This document shows positions 38,455 through 48,930 of a DNA stretch of 61,548 bases, piece by piece. Below the pieces are notes generated by a model. It worked only from the letters and a program-made list of their open reading frames with translations, was not told where the DNA came from and did no database searches. The stretch spans positions 1-61,548 of the forward strand of contig WUAI01000017.1 of assembly GCA_009827225.1 (NCBI GenBank), given 5' to 3'. The DNA comes from Flavobacteriaceae bacterium. GTDB lineage: Bacteria > Bacteroidota > Bacteroidia > Flavobacteriales > Flavobacteriaceae. Both the position numbers and the translations under genes were made by a program. Positions within the stretch are counted from its first letter, which is position 1; the number at the start of each line of letters is the position of its first letter.

Positions 38455-39903
38455 ATGAGCTTCGATGAAGTTTATGAAAAAGAGCTTTCATTTCAGACCG
38501 ACAGGCGCAAGGCCACGGTAGAGTTTATTAAGATAATCAGCGATCTGTGGTATGACAAATCCATCGAGATTGTCTTATTCAGAAATCAGTTGATCGATCG
38601 CAATGTGAGTGAAATTCTCAATTTGCATGAATATGCCGGAGAGTTTGTTCAAAAGCCTATTTCGATATTCGATTCTGTTGAAATAGCTCAAGCTATTAAA
38701 ACCCTGGACCTGCCTCCTGCCAAGCTGGATATTGGAAAATTGACCTATGAATATCACCTGGAGGATAATAAATTTTCGGATGCGTTGGGCTTTGTTAGTT
38801 CGAAACTTCGCGACGCCAAGAATGGGAATGATATAGTGCCAAAAGATGTTATTCTATATGGTTTCGGCCGAATAGGAAGACTGCTTGCCCGTGAATTGAT
38901 GACCCGAACCGGTAAAGGAAATCAGATGAGATTGCGTGCCATTGTAACCCGTGGCAAGGTAGATCAAACCGTTTTGGAAAAAAGAGCTTCTCTTCTTCAG
39001 TACGATTCGGTTCATGGCGATTTTCCCGGTACAGTTGGAATTGATGTGGAAAACAATGCATTGGTGATCAACGGAACCACCGTTCATATCATTTCTGCCA
39101 ATGCTCCCGAAGACATCAATTACACAAAATACGGCATCGAAGATGCGCTGGTTATAGACAACACAGGAGCTTTCAGAGATAAGGAAGCTTTAAGTCGTCA
39201 TTTATTGGCCAAAGGCACTTCCAAAGTCTTACTTACAGCTCCCGGAAAAGGAGTTCCAAATATTGTTCATGGAGTAAACCATCTTGAAAACAACCCTGCA
39301 GAGATCGATATCTTTTCGGCCGCTTCCTGTACCACCAATGCTATCACGCCGGTGCTAAAAGCGATTGAAGATAGTTTTGGCGTGGTTCGCGGACATTTGG
39401 AAACGATTCATGCTTACACCAACGATCAGAATTTGGTGGACAATATGCACAAAAAATACCGCAGAGGAAGAGCAGCTGCCCTGAATATGGTAATCACCGA
39501 AACCGGTGCAGGAAGTGCGGTGAGCAAAGCCCTTCCGTCTTTCGAAGGAAAGCTTACTTCCAACGCAATTCGTGTTCCCGTGCCGAATGGTTCATTAGCC
39601 ATCCTCAATCTTGAATTGGAAAATACCACTTCAAAAGATGGTCTGAATGCTATCATGAAAAAGTACGCTCTGGAAGGTGACCTGGTAGAACAAATCAAAT
39701 ACAGTTTAAATAATGAGTTGGTGAGCAGCGATATCGTTGGGTCTTCTGCTCCATCAATTTTTGACAGTAATGCGACCATCGTTACTCCGGACGGAAAGAA
39801 TGCCGTGATCTATGTTTGGTATGACAATGAGTATGGATATAGTCACCAAGTGATCCGACTCGCAAAATTCATCTCCAAAGTGAGAAGATATACCTACTAT
39901 TAG
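38455..39903 (+). CDS. Long-form glyceraldehyde-3-phosphate dehydrogenase
   Basis: GAPDH of 482 residues. The first ~130 residues are an N-terminal extension, absent from ordinary ~335-residue GAPDH, rich in charged helices (YEKELSFQTDRRKATVEF). The Rossmann fold starts at VILYGFGRIGRLL (about 133-145); the catalytic nucleophile is C292 in SAASCTTNAITP. Where NAD-specific enzymes have an acidic residue after the second beta strand (IND), this one has IVTRGK, so NADP(H) may be accepted; that is inference. This long class is known in Bacteroidota. Which direction (glycolytic or gluconeogenic) it serves is not decidable from sequence. Confidence 0.92.
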   Translation: MSFDEVYEKELSFQTDRRKATVEFIKIISDLWYDKSIEIVLFRNQLIDRNVSEILNLHEYAGEFVQKPISIFDSVEIAQAIKTLDLPPAKLDIGKLTYEYHLEDNKFSDALGFVSSKLRDAKNGNDIVPKDVILYGFGRIGRLLARELMTRTGKGNQMRLRAIVTRGKVDQTVLEKRASLLQYDSVHGDFPGTVGIDVENNALVINGTTVHIISANAPEDINYTKYGIEDALVIDNTGAFRDKEALSRHLLAKGTSKVLLTAPGKGVPNIVHGVNHLENNPAEIDIFSAASCTTNAITPVLKAIEDSFGVVRGHLETIHAYTNDQNLVDNMHKKYRRGRAAALNMVITETGAGSAVSKALPSFEGKLTSNAIRVPVPNGSLAILNLELENTTSKDGLNAIMKKYALEGDLVEQIKYSLNNELVSSDIVGSSAPSIFDSNATIVTPDGKNAVIYVWYDNEYGYSHQVIRLAKFISKVRRYTYY

Positions 39904-39932
39904 TGCTTATGGCACCTGATAAATAATAATGA

Positions 39933-39960
39933 AAAAATCCCATCGCTCGATGGGATTTTT
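39933..39960. terminator. Bidirectional terminator between GAPDH and DUF6090 genes
   Basis: Twelve-bp stem AAAAATCCCATC (39933-39944) / GATGGGATTTTT (39949-39960), loop GCTC, with A and T runs on both sides. It serves GAPDH (plus) and the convergent DUF6090 gene (minus), whose stop codon at 39959-39961 overlaps it. Confidence 0.92.
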
Positions 39961-40666
39961 ATTTTTCTAACTCCAGATTGATGAGTTTTTGGATAGAGTC
40001 TATTTCCGCGGTGGCTCTAAAATAGATCATTTTCTTCTCCTCCATCATATCCAAAGTTGCATGAAGTAAATTCTGAAATTTATAATTGTAAATATTGTCA
40101 ATATTCACAATCTCTCCCGTGCTAAAATTCAAGTCCTCAGCAATTCCTTTTGCCGCATAATCAAGAATAAACTGAAACTGATGTTCTTCCATCCTATTCA
40201 TATAATTGTAATGTTCCTCGAGGTTTTGAATGGCATAGATGATGTCCGAATTTTTTACATATTTAATATTTCCACTACTCACTAAGTTCTCGTAGATGTT
40301 TCCGCTTCGATTATAATCAGAATATCTCAATATACCCGGAATTATCTTTCCTAAAGTGTCGCGTAATGCTATATCCTTTTCCTCAATTATTTGATTGGCA
40401 TATTCTAATTGCCGGAGATAATTGTTATTATATTCTATCACATTTTCTAACACCTCAGCATCCTCAATTATTTGATGATTTATGTCCTGGTAGACTTTTT
40501 CTTCCGTAAGTCTTAGCTGTTTTCTATTATTTCGATTGTTGATAGCAAGGGCGATCAATATTCCCACAACTACCAAAATAATCTCTCCAATGGCATACAA
40601 TAGATATCTTCTCAGTTTGCCTCGGTCCAGATAGTTTTTTCGAATATTTCTGAAAATCTTAACCAT
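39959..40666 (-). CDS. DUF6090 family membrane protein
   Basis: Protein of 235 residues with a basic N-terminus (VKIFRNIRKNYLDRGKLRRYLLYAIGEI) leading into one TM helix (about residues 25-43, ILVVVGILIALAINN). A long charged, largely helical extracytoplasmic or cytoplasmic domain of about 190 residues follows. The RRYLLYAIGEIxLVVxGILIALxIN pattern is the hallmark of DUF6090 proteins, abundant in marine flavobacteria. Function unknown. The NTF2-like gene is 32 nt upstream. Confidence 0.82.
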   Translation of the reverse strand: MVKIFRNIRKNYLDRGKLRRYLLYAIGEIILVVVGILIALAINNRNNRKQLRLTEEKVYQDINHQIIEDAEVLENVIEYNNNYLRQLEYANQIIEEKDIALRDTLGKIIPGILRYSDYNRSGNIYENLVSSGNIKYVKNSDIIYAIQNLEEHYNYMNRMEEHQFQFILDYAAKGIAEDLNFSTGEIVNIDNIYNYKFQNLLHATLDMMEEKKMIYFRATAEIDSIQKLINLELEK

Positions 40667-40698
40667 TATGTCTCCTTAGTTTCATACTCCGATCATTC

Positions 40699-41058
40699 TC
40701 AGGTTGGATCGGATAATTTTCTACTTTCACTAATTTCTCCCTCTATATTATAGTACGCAATAATTTTATCCAGCAAACCTTCCTTGGCATAATGCCATTC
40801 CGTCACTTCCATGGTAAAATCATCTTTGTTGACAGTATATCGAACACAAGCTTTATCACCCGTGATAATACGATCATGGAATTCAAAAGAATTTCCTAAA
40901 AATTTGTCTCGATTGGCTTCGATTAGTTGGATGTATTCTTTCTTCTGAAATGTGCCATACGGACTAGTATGCTGAAATGACTCTGCCAACGGAAGATTCT
41001 CAAAATCCCCATTCGTCCAGATCTTGAACCAACGATCTACCAAATCTGCTATGTCCAT
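40699..41058 (-). CDS. NTF2-like (SnoaL-type) protein
   Basis: Small cytoplasmic protein of 119 residues with a cone-shaped NTF2 fold signature: an N-terminal helix (DLVDRWFKIWTNGDFENLPLAESFQHTSPYG), then strands DRIITGDKACVRYTV and EVTEWHYAKEGLLDKIIAYYN. Members bind or isomerise small ligands; catalytic residues cannot be assigned with confidence. It is 11 nt downstream of the Gfo/Idh/MocA gene, so co-transcribed with it. Confidence 0.78.
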   Translation of the reverse strand: MDIADLVDRWFKIWTNGDFENLPLAESFQHTSPYGTFQKKEYIQLIEANRDKFLGNSFEFHDRIITGDKACVRYTVNKDDFTMEVTEWHYAKEGLLDKIIAYYNIEGEISESRKLSDPT

Positions 41059-41069
41059 AAGACGTATGT

Positions 41070-42485
41070 TTATTTAATCTCCCAACCCTCGCGGTAATCT
41101 CGTTTCACCCACTCATTGGCAAGGTCGTAGTTGGTCACTTTCATATTTTCTCCGTCCCACTTTATGGTCTTTCTTCCGGGGTAGTCATACGGAGCCCAAT
41201 CTGTTGGACCTTTGCCTTCTTTCAGCACTTTGTATTGGAACGATTGTATCGCCAGATTCCCCATTAAAACAGCCTCAGTGAGTGGCCCGCCATATGAGAA
41301 TGGAGAAGAAGTGCTCCCACCCGAAGTACAGGCTTCAACAAATTCTCCAGCATGATTGGTGGTCACTCGTGCAATAGTTTCTGCAGGTGGTTCAAAGTCG
41401 AGCATTCTCTCCGAAGGTAGCAGTCTTGGATTTCTGGAATAAGTATCAGTGATCATGATCCCATCGCTTCCGTAGAAAATACTTCCTCCACCTCCGCCTC
41501 CGGGCTGTTCTCCATCTTTTAATTCGGGAGGAAGATCGGGCATAATACCACCGTCATACCAATTCAATGATAGGTCTCCGTGTTTTTCAGTGTCAAATTT
41601 CAAGCGGACAATGGATGATGGCGGACAAGTTCCTTTATAGTTTGCTTCCACAAAATCTCCCGACCATACCGTGGTACAGCTCGCTTCTGCCTCATAAGGG
41701 AATTGTAGTCCGAGAGTTTTGAAGGGTGTCTCCATAATATGACATCCCATATCTCCCATGGCGCCCGTACCGAAATCCCAAAATCCTCTCCACTTAAACG
41801 GAAGATAATTTTCGTTAAAATCGCGCATAGCTGCCGGGCCTAACCAAAGATCCCAATCCAGGGTTTCGGGAATAGGGTGTTTTTCTTTCAAACTTCGAAA
41901 CCCTTGCGGCCATACGGGTCGGTTGGTCCAGCAATCCACCCGATGTACCTTTCCGATCACTCCGGCATCGATCCATTCCTGAGCTTTTCGAATACCATCA
42001 CCGGAAGCACCCTGATTCCCCATTTGGGTTACGATTCCTTGTTCCTTGGCAACTTTTGCCATCATACGAGCTTCATAAATGTTGTGTGTAAGGGGCTTTT
42101 CAACATAGGCATGCTTCCCTGCTTTCATAAAAGGTATCGAGATACATGCATGGGTATGATCCGGTGTGGAGACTGCAACAGCATCAATTTCACTCAGATG
42201 GTTATCATATATTTTTCTGAAATCTCTATACCTACTTGCATTGGGATGCAAGAGAAAGGTATTTCCCGCCCGGGTATCGTCCACATCGCATAAGGCGACA
42301 AATTTAACTTTCTGTGATTCAAACAATTCCGAAACTACTCCGCCTCCTCTTCCTCCTACTCCAATAGCTGCCATGTATAAAGTATCACTGGGAGGGACAT
42401 GATGCTTGCCCAAAACAAAGCTTGGAACAATGGTAAAAGCAGCGCTGGCAGCAGCAGATTTCTTAATAAAGGAACGACGTTTCAT
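41070..42485 (-). CDS. Exported Gfo/Idh/MocA family oxidoreductase
   Basis: NAD(P)-dependent oxidoreductase of about 471 residues. It starts with MKRRSFIKKSAAASAAFTIVPSFVLG, a Tat-type signal (R-R-x-F-I-K). The Rossmann domain (AAIGVGGRGGGVVSELF, then DAVAVSTPDHTHA) leads to the family lysine motif AYVEKPLTHN. The C-terminal domain binds the substrate, often a sugar or sugar acid. The predicted periplasmic location with folded cofactor fits Tat export. The open frame extends to 42521, but the ATG at 42485 starts the Tat signal and is used here. The specific substrate is unknown. Confidence 0.9.
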   Translation of the reverse strand: MKRRSFIKKSAAASAAFTIVPSFVLGKHHVPPSDTLYMAAIGVGGRGGGVVSELFESQKVKFVALCDVDDTRAGNTFLLHPNASRYRDFRKIYDNHLSEIDAVAVSTPDHTHACISIPFMKAGKHAYVEKPLTHNIYEARMMAKVAKEQGIVTQMGNQGASGDGIRKAQEWIDAGVIGKVHRVDCWTNRPVWPQGFRSLKEKHPIPETLDWDLWLGPAAMRDFNENYLPFKWRGFWDFGTGAMGDMGCHIMETPFKTLGLQFPYEAEASCTTVWSGDFVEANYKGTCPPSSIVRLKFDTEKHGDLSLNWYDGGIMPDLPPELKDGEQPGGGGGGSIFYGSDGIMITDTYSRNPRLLPSERMLDFEPPAETIARVTTNHAGEFVEACTSGGSTSSPFSYGGPLTEAVLMGNLAIQSFQYKVLKEGKGPTDWAPYDYPGRKTIKWDGENMKVTNYDLANEWVKRDYREGWEIK

Positions 42486-42564
42486 GAGAATTGATATTGA
42501 TTGGTCATTAAAGATAAGCAAAGAATTTGATCTTAGAACGGCCTCCCCGAAACGCCTATTTTTA

Positions 42565-42572
42565 TACTTTTA
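42565..42572 (+). promoter_or_regulatory. Possible -7 box of GNAT gene
   Basis: TACTTTTA, one mismatch to TAnnTTTG, 19 nt before the ATG at 42592. Confidence 0.3.
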
Positions 42573-42591
42573 CTTCTCCTAAATAAACGAT

Positions 42592-43032
42592 ATGAAAGTT
42601 ATACGGGCTACCAAAGAACACCTGTCAATATTAGTCCCTTTATTAGACGGTTACAGGGTATTTTACAAGCAACCTAGCGACACTGTTGCAGGGAAGGAAT
42701 TTCTGGAACAAAGATTTGATCACAATGATTCTGTGATTTTCCTTGCGATAAACAGTAATGACCAGGGAGTTGGTTTCACCCAACTGTATCCCAGCTTTTC
42801 CACGGTTTCCATGCAAAGGGTATATATTCTCAATGATCTCTTCGTGCATGCCGATCACAGAGGTCAGGGAATTGGGGAAAGGCTGATGGAACATGCCAAA
42901 GAATTTGCCAGAAGTACTCAAAGTAAGGGTCTTACTCTCGAAACGGCCATCGATAATCCGGCACAGCACCTTTACGAACGGTTGGGATGGGTTAAAGATT
43001 CTGAGGTTTTTCACTACACCTGGAAGGTATAA
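42592..43032 (+). CDS. GNAT family N-acetyltransferase
   Basis: Acetyltransferase of 146 residues with the acetyl-CoA motif LNDLFVHADHRGQGIGERLMEHA (about residues 83-105; R-G-Q-G-I-G core), preceded by the strand FTQLYPSF, and ending in ERLGWVKDSEVFHYTW. No clear substrate. It is followed by the TPR gene after 42 nt that hold a possible -7-like TATTTTTA (43049-43056). Confidence 0.88.
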   Translation: MKVIRATKEHLSILVPLLDGYRVFYKQPSDTVAGKEFLEQRFDHNDSVIFLAINSNDQGVGFTQLYPSFSTVSMQRVYILNDLFVHADHRGQGIGERLMEHAKEFARSTQSKGLTLETAIDNPAQHLYERLGWVKDSEVFHYTWKV

Positions 43033-43074
43033 TCTGCCCAAAAACTCGTATTTTTATAATCTAAATTTTATTAC

Positions 43075-43569
43075 ATGGACCACCTTACCAAACTAGAAGA
43101 AATGCTGGATCAGGCAAATATGGACATCAAGGACGGATTGTATGAAGAGGCGTCTAACAAACTTGAAAAAATAATTGACATAGATCCCAATTTTGGAAAG
43201 GCGTATAATCACCTGGGGTATTTATACGAAGTAAAATTCAAAGAATATGAAAAGGGAGAAACCCTATATAAACTTTGTCTTGAAAAAACGCCCATGTATC
43301 CCAGTGTTTATTATAATTACGCCATTCTCCTTTCAACACTCGGAAAATGGGATTCGCTCAAAGAATTGCTTGACAAGGCCATCAATATTCCCGGAATTAC
43401 AAAGTCGACCATCTATAATGAATATGCGATCATGAATGAGCAACAGGGCAACATAGATGCGGCCATCGATTATTTTAAGAAATGCGCCTTGAGTACTTTG
43501 GATAAAGGTGTACTGGAACGTGCCAAAGGGTCTATCGAGCGTTGTAAAATGAAGAAAGATCTGCTCTGA
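43075..43569 (+). CDS. Tetratricopeptide repeat protein
   Basis: Soluble protein of 164 residues made of about four TPR helix pairs: for example [29 protein letters not shown] and [21 protein letters not shown] proteins act as scaffolds for protein contacts. Its TGA overlaps the trmD ATG by one base, so it is coupled to trmD. Function unknown. There is no signal peptide. Confidence 0.88.
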   Translation: MDHLTKLEEMLDQANMDIKDGLYEEASNKLEKIIDIDPNFGKAYNHLGYLYEVKFKEYEKGETLYKLCLEKTPMYPSVYYNYAILLSTLGKWDSLKELLDKAINIPGITKSTIYNEYAIMNEQQGNIDAAIDYFKKCALSTLDKGVLERAKGSIERCKMKKDLL

Positions 43570-44246
43570 TGCGTCTGGATATAATTACCGTTTTACCCGA
43601 ATTGCTTCAAAGTCCTTTTGAAGCTTCTATACTGAAACGTGCCATTGACAAAGGTCTTGTCTCAGTCCACTTTCACAATCTGCGGGACTACGCCTCCAAT
43701 AATTACAAGCAAATTGATGATTACCAGTTTGGCGGAGGGGCAGGTATGGTAATGATGATCGAGCCTATTGACAAATGCATCGGCGAATTGAAGAAGGAAC
43801 GGAATTACGATGAAGTCATTTACCTAACTCCGGATGGTGATACCTTTAACCAGGGAATTGCCAACGAACTTTCTTTAAAGTCGAACATCATACTGTTGTG
43901 TGGTCATTACAAAGGCGTGGATCAAAGGGTCCGGGATCAGTTTGTGACCCGTGAAATCTCGGTAGGAGATTTCGTGCTGAGTGGTGGCGAATTGGCAGCA
44001 GCGGTAATCAGTGATGCGATTATACGGTTAATTCCCGGGGTCTTAAATAATGAGACCAGTGCACTTACCGATTCCTTTCAGGACAACTTGCTGGCCCCAC
44101 CCGTGTACACCCGGCCGGCAGATTACAAAGGCTGGAAAGTTCCGGAAATACTTTTAAGCGGAAATACCCCAAAAATTGATGAATGGCGGGAAGCAGAAGC
44201 CCTGAGGAGAACTGAAGAAAGAAGGCCCGACCTACTGGAGGACTAG
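43569..44246 (+). CDS. trmD: tRNA (guanine-N1)-methyltransferase
   Basis: Makes m1G37 next to the anticodon, preventing +1 frameshifts. The 225-residue SPOUT-fold enzyme has the N-terminal [29 protein letters not shown], and the knot-forming [15 protein letters not shown] and [15 protein letters not shown] motifs that bind SAM. Length is normal. In many bacteria trmD stands next to rplS; here they are in the same orientation but separated by two small genes and an intergenic element. Confidence 0.97.
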   Translation: MRLDIITVLPELLQSPFEASILKRAIDKGLVSVHFHNLRDYASNNYKQIDDYQFGGGAGMVMMIEPIDKCIGELKKERNYDEVIYLTPDGDTFNQGIANELSLKSNIILLCGHYKGVDQRVRDQFVTREISVGDFVLSGGELAAAVISDAIIRLIPGVLNNETSALTDSFQDNLLAPPVYTRPADYKGWKVPEILLSGNTPKIDEWREAEALRRTEERRPDLLED

Positions 44247-44267
44247 TTAATCATTAAATTTTACCCG

Positions 44268-44576
44268 ATGGAATCTTATTCGATCTTATACAGCATTGCC
44301 CCTGTACTCTACGGAATCGCACAAATTATTCTGTTGTTTGCGAGCATCGTTCTCTTTATCCGCAAAAAGAATCTCATTTCAGTAATTATTTTATTCTCGG
44401 CTGCAGTGTCCATATTCTTGATGATTCTAAATTGGGCTTGGATCTATTTTGGTCCTCTTTCTGAAGGAGGATTAACGGCGCGCGGAATCATTAATATTTT
44501 TGGAGGGTTGGCACATATATTATTCGCCATAGGATTCTTTCTACTGATACTTCAGTTCTACAAGAAGACGGTTTGA
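44268..44576 (+). CDS. Small integral membrane protein
   Basis: Hydrophobic protein of 102 residues with three predicted TM helices (about residues 8-30, 36-58, 72-96) and short polar loops (FIRKKN; LSEGGLTARG). I do not recognise a family. It is 21 nt after trmD and 16 nt before the pseudouridine synthase gene, in the same operon-like run, and may be transcribed with them. Confidence 0.72.
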   Translation: MESYSILYSIAPVLYGIAQIILLFASIVLFIRKKNLISVIILFSAAVSIFLMILNWAWIYFGPLSEGGLTARGIINIFGGLAHILFAIGFFLLILQFYKKTV

Positions 44577-44592
44577 CAAGCGATAGATAAGA

Positions 44593-45489
44593 ATGCAACG
44601 CGATGCCCAAAAAATTATAGAAAACCATAACGTTCCTTTGGACGTTGATGAACAGCGTTTACAGGAGTATGCCGTTGGAATCTTTCAAACCATTTCCAGT
44701 CGTAAAGGCATCAAAAAGGCCATCAAAAAAGGATTGATTACCGTAAACGGTCGAACGGGTTCCACGGGAGACTGGATCAAAGGTGGAGAAGAGCTTGCAA
44801 TGCTACAACAAGATTTAGTTCATAAGCCGCTCAATTCACTCCCACTAAACATCCTTTACGAAGACTCCCACCTGGCGGTCGTTAATAAACCATCGGGAAT
44901 ATTGGTAAGTGGGAACAAGCATCGGACCATTGAGAATGCCTTGTCATCGAATCTTACGAATTCACAAGAGCCGGATGTGCTGCCTATCTCAAGGCCCGTG
45001 CATCGATTGGATTTCCCGACCAGTGGAGCTTTGTTGATTGCTAAGACTACCCATACGCTTTCCAAGTTAAAAGCGATGTTTGAAAACAGGAAGGTTGAAA
45101 AAACCTACCATGCCGTTACGGTTGGCGCTATGGAAGATAGTGGTGAAATCACTTCGGAAATAGATGGGAAGAAATCGCGATCGGAATATAAAAAGTTGGA
45201 TTCCATTTCTTCGGAGAATTATAAGTTCTTAAATCTGGTTCAATTGACTCCGCATACAGGACGACGACACCAATTGAGGAAACACCTGCTGGAAATCGGT
45301 AACCCGATACTTGGTGATCCGCTGTACAAACTGGAGAAAGATAATTCCAAGGGAGGAAGATTGTATTTGCATGCCACTTCACTGGCCTTTCAACACCCGG
45401 TAACTAATGAATCCTTAGAGCTTTTTGCTCCTTATCCTAAAAAGTTCCTCAAGTTATTTCCTTCCCTGGGGAATCGCGTTAGTGATTGA
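44593..45489 (+). CDS. RluA family RNA pseudouridine synthase
   Basis: Converts uridine to pseudouridine in rRNA or tRNA. The 298-residue protein has an N-terminal S4-like segment (SSRKGIKKAIKKGLITVNGRTG). The catalytic domain has ILYEDSHLAVVNKPSGILV, the catalytic aspartate in RPVHRLDFPTSGALL, and KTYHAVTVG; TPHTGRRHQLRKHL completes the family pattern. The target uridine cannot be told. The gene's TGA is followed immediately by the repeated structured element (45491-45613). Confidence 0.93.
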   Translation: MQRDAQKIIENHNVPLDVDEQRLQEYAVGIFQTISSRKGIKKAIKKGLITVNGRTGSTGDWIKGGEELAMLQQDLVHKPLNSLPLNILYEDSHLAVVNKPSGILVSGNKHRTIENALSSNLTNSQEPDVLPISRPVHRLDFPTSGALLIAKTTHTLSKLKAMFENRKVEKTYHAVTVGAMEDSGEITSEIDGKKSRSEYKKLDSISSENYKFLNLVQLTPHTGRRHQLRKHLLEIGNPILGDPLYKLEKDNSKGGRLYLHATSLAFQHPVTNESLELFAPYPKKFLKLFPSLGNRVSD

Positions 45490-45490
45490 A

Positions 45491-45613
45491 GCGGCATCCC
45501 CTGTAGTGACGTGAAGTAGAGTGAAGCTCACTTCGCGACTACTAAAGGGATATAGCGTAAAGCGCGGTCCTGCGAAGCTCTGAACGCGGTGAAGAGCGTA
45601 GAAGGAAACGCCC
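45491..45613 (+). repeat. Dispersed structured intergenic element, copy 1
   Basis: A roughly 120-nt element directly after the RluA-type gene. It forms a first hairpin: ATCCC (45496-45500)/GGGAT (45547-45551), GTAGT/ACTAC, CGTGAAGT (45510-45517)/ACTTCGCG (45530-45537). A second, less regular hairpin is closed by GCG (45562-45564)/CGC (45609-45611) and TCC/GGA with GCTCT/AGAGC near its tip. A second copy of the first hairpin, with conserved flanks AGGGATATAGCG and AGCGCGGTCC, lies on the minus strand at 59759-59874. It probably acts in the RNA, as a 3' structure or small RNA. Confidence 0.75.
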
Positions 45614-45631
45614 AAAAAAAGTAATTATTCG

Positions 45632-45662
45632 TTTGTAGGATAATTAAAAACAACTATTTTTG
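45632..45662 (+). promoter_or_regulatory. rplS promoter
   Basis: Textbook Bacteroidota promoter: -33 TTTG (45632-45635), 19-nt spacer, -7 TATTTTTG (45655-45662). It lies 73 nt before the rplS ATG, just after the structured repeat, so the leader is about 70 nt; ribosomal protein feedback in that leader is possible but not shown. Confidence 0.8.
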
Positions 45663-45735
45663 CAGTCGATTTACCCCAACCTCTGGCGAGAATCGTGAAT
45701 GTTGTTGTAAACGTAACATTATCAATTGATTAAAA

Positions 45736-46086
45736 ATGGAAGCGTTAGTAAAATTTGTTCAAGACGAATTTGTAACCAAAAAAGATTTCCCAAAATTTAA
45801 TGCCGGTGACACCATTACCGTGTATTATGAAATTCGTGAAGGGGATAAAAAGAGAACTCAGTTCTTTAGAGGAACGGTGATCCAGGTAAAAGGAACGGGA
45901 TTAACTCAAACTTTTACCATCCGTAAGATGTCCGGAACCATTGGAGTGGAAAGAATTTTCCCACTAAATATGCCGGCTCTACAAAAAATTGAAGTGAACA
46001 AAAGAGGAAGTGTTCGCAGAAAAAGAATTTATTATTTCCGAGGTCTTACTGGAAAAAAGGCAAGAATTCGAGAAAAAAGAAGTTAA
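45736..46086 (+). CDS. rplS: 50S ribosomal protein L19
   Basis: Large-subunit ribosomal protein at the interface with the 30S subunit. The 116-residue sequence has the L19 pattern: FNAGDTITVYYEIREGDKKRTQFFRGTVI, then TFTIRKMSGTIGVERIFPLNMP and the basic tail VRRKRIYYFRGLTGKKARIREKR. Own promoter and terminator make it monocistronic. Confidence 0.97.
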   Translation: MEALVKFVQDEFVTKKDFPKFNAGDTITVYYEIREGDKKRTQFFRGTVIQVKGTGLTQTFTIRKMSGTIGVERIFPLNMPALQKIEVNKRGSVRRKRIYYFRGLTGKKARIREKRS

Positions 46087-46107
46087 TCACTTCTCACAAT
46101 ACCAGCA

Positions 46108-46134
46108 AAAGCGGTGCTTCACAAGCATCGCTTT
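46108..46134 (+). terminator. Terminator after rplS
   Basis: Twelve-bp stem AAAGCGGTGCTT (46108-46119) / AAGCATCGCTTT (46123-46134) with one G-T wobble and a 3-nt loop, followed by a T run. Confidence 0.93.
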
Positions 46135-46197
46135 TTTTTATTGACAATTGTTAATAACCGAGGTTAACAAAATGTTAGTATTTACAACGTTACAAAA

Positions 46198-46228
46198 TTT
46201 GCATAATTAAAATCTTGGGCTACTTTAG
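46198..46228 (+). promoter_or_regulatory. Promoter of the candidate RNA gene
   Basis: -33 TTTG (46198-46201), exactly 19-nt spacer, -7 TACTTTAG (46221-46228; one mismatch to TAnnTTTG). No coding sequence follows, only the structured region that ends at the terminator 46496-46531. Confidence 0.6.
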
Positions 46229-46232
46229 CACT

Positions 46233-46540
46233 ATCGAAACGGTGAAATAAACGTTGAGATTGTAAAGTAACGTTCTTTATATCGCTTTCTGAAATTGTTT
46301 GAAACGGAAAACGGCCTTCGGGCGGATACCGCTAGAGGACAGAAAGTATGGACAGAGATTTTGAGAGCAGATTGGTTTCTAATCAATAAATTCGAAAAGA
46401 TCAAAGTCCATTGAAGCGAATCACGGTTGCCAGGGTTTAATAAACTGGCCTCGATCTGCCCTAGGCAGGTAACCGGTAACGATTTGGTTCACAAGAAGCC
46501 ATGACAGAGTGCTCGCACGATGTTATGGCTTTTCTTGGTT
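46233..46540 (+). ncRNA. Candidate structured small RNA, unknown class
   Basis: Within the 594-nt gap between rplS and icd, a ~300-nt unit runs from a promoter-like sequence to a strong terminator. Pairings seen: AACGTT (46250-46255)/AACGTT (46269-46274), ATGGAC (46348-46353)/GTCCAT (46406-46411). A three-way junction closed by CGGTT (46424-46428)/AACCG (46471-46475) encloses GCCAG/CTGGC (46429-46449) and CTGCC/GGCAG (46456-46468). No convincing open frame on either strand. I found no conserved cores of RNase P RNA, tmRNA, SRP RNA or 6S RNA. Boundaries are approximate. Confidence 0.55.
46496..46531 (+). terminator. Terminator of candidate RNA
   Basis: Eleven-bp stem AAGCCATGACA (46496-46506) / TGTTATGGCTT (46521-46531), one G-T wobble, with an additional GTG/CAC pairing within the loop, followed by TTCTTGGTTTT. 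Confidence 0.88.
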
Positions 46541-46600
46541 TTAGGCCCTCCCTTAATTTCCCTCCTCCTATTTCAGCTTTTTTATACCTGTTCAAATCCG

Positions 46601-46608
46601 TATATTTG
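46601..46608 (+). promoter_or_regulatory. -7 box of icd
   Basis: TATATTTG, perfect TAnnTTTG, 72 nt before the icd ATG. TTTT stands at the -33 position. It lies after the RNA terminator, so icd has its own promoter. Confidence 0.6.
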
Positions 46609-46680
46609 CAGCCGTTTGTCCCTTTTTTAGCAAACGCTATTTCAACAAACTTCAATAAAAAAGGCTGAAAAAAAATTCTT

Positions 46681-48909
<2,229 letters not shown>

Positions 48910-48930
48910 CGATTTGAAACGACTTGCATT

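Noticed and set aside
46233-46540. RNase P RNA, tmRNA, SRP RNA or 6S RNA
   Set aside because: Lacks GAGGAAAGTCC and the other RNase P cores, has no tRNA-like ends with CCA, lacks the SRP GNAR core and is not a single long hairpin with a central bubble.
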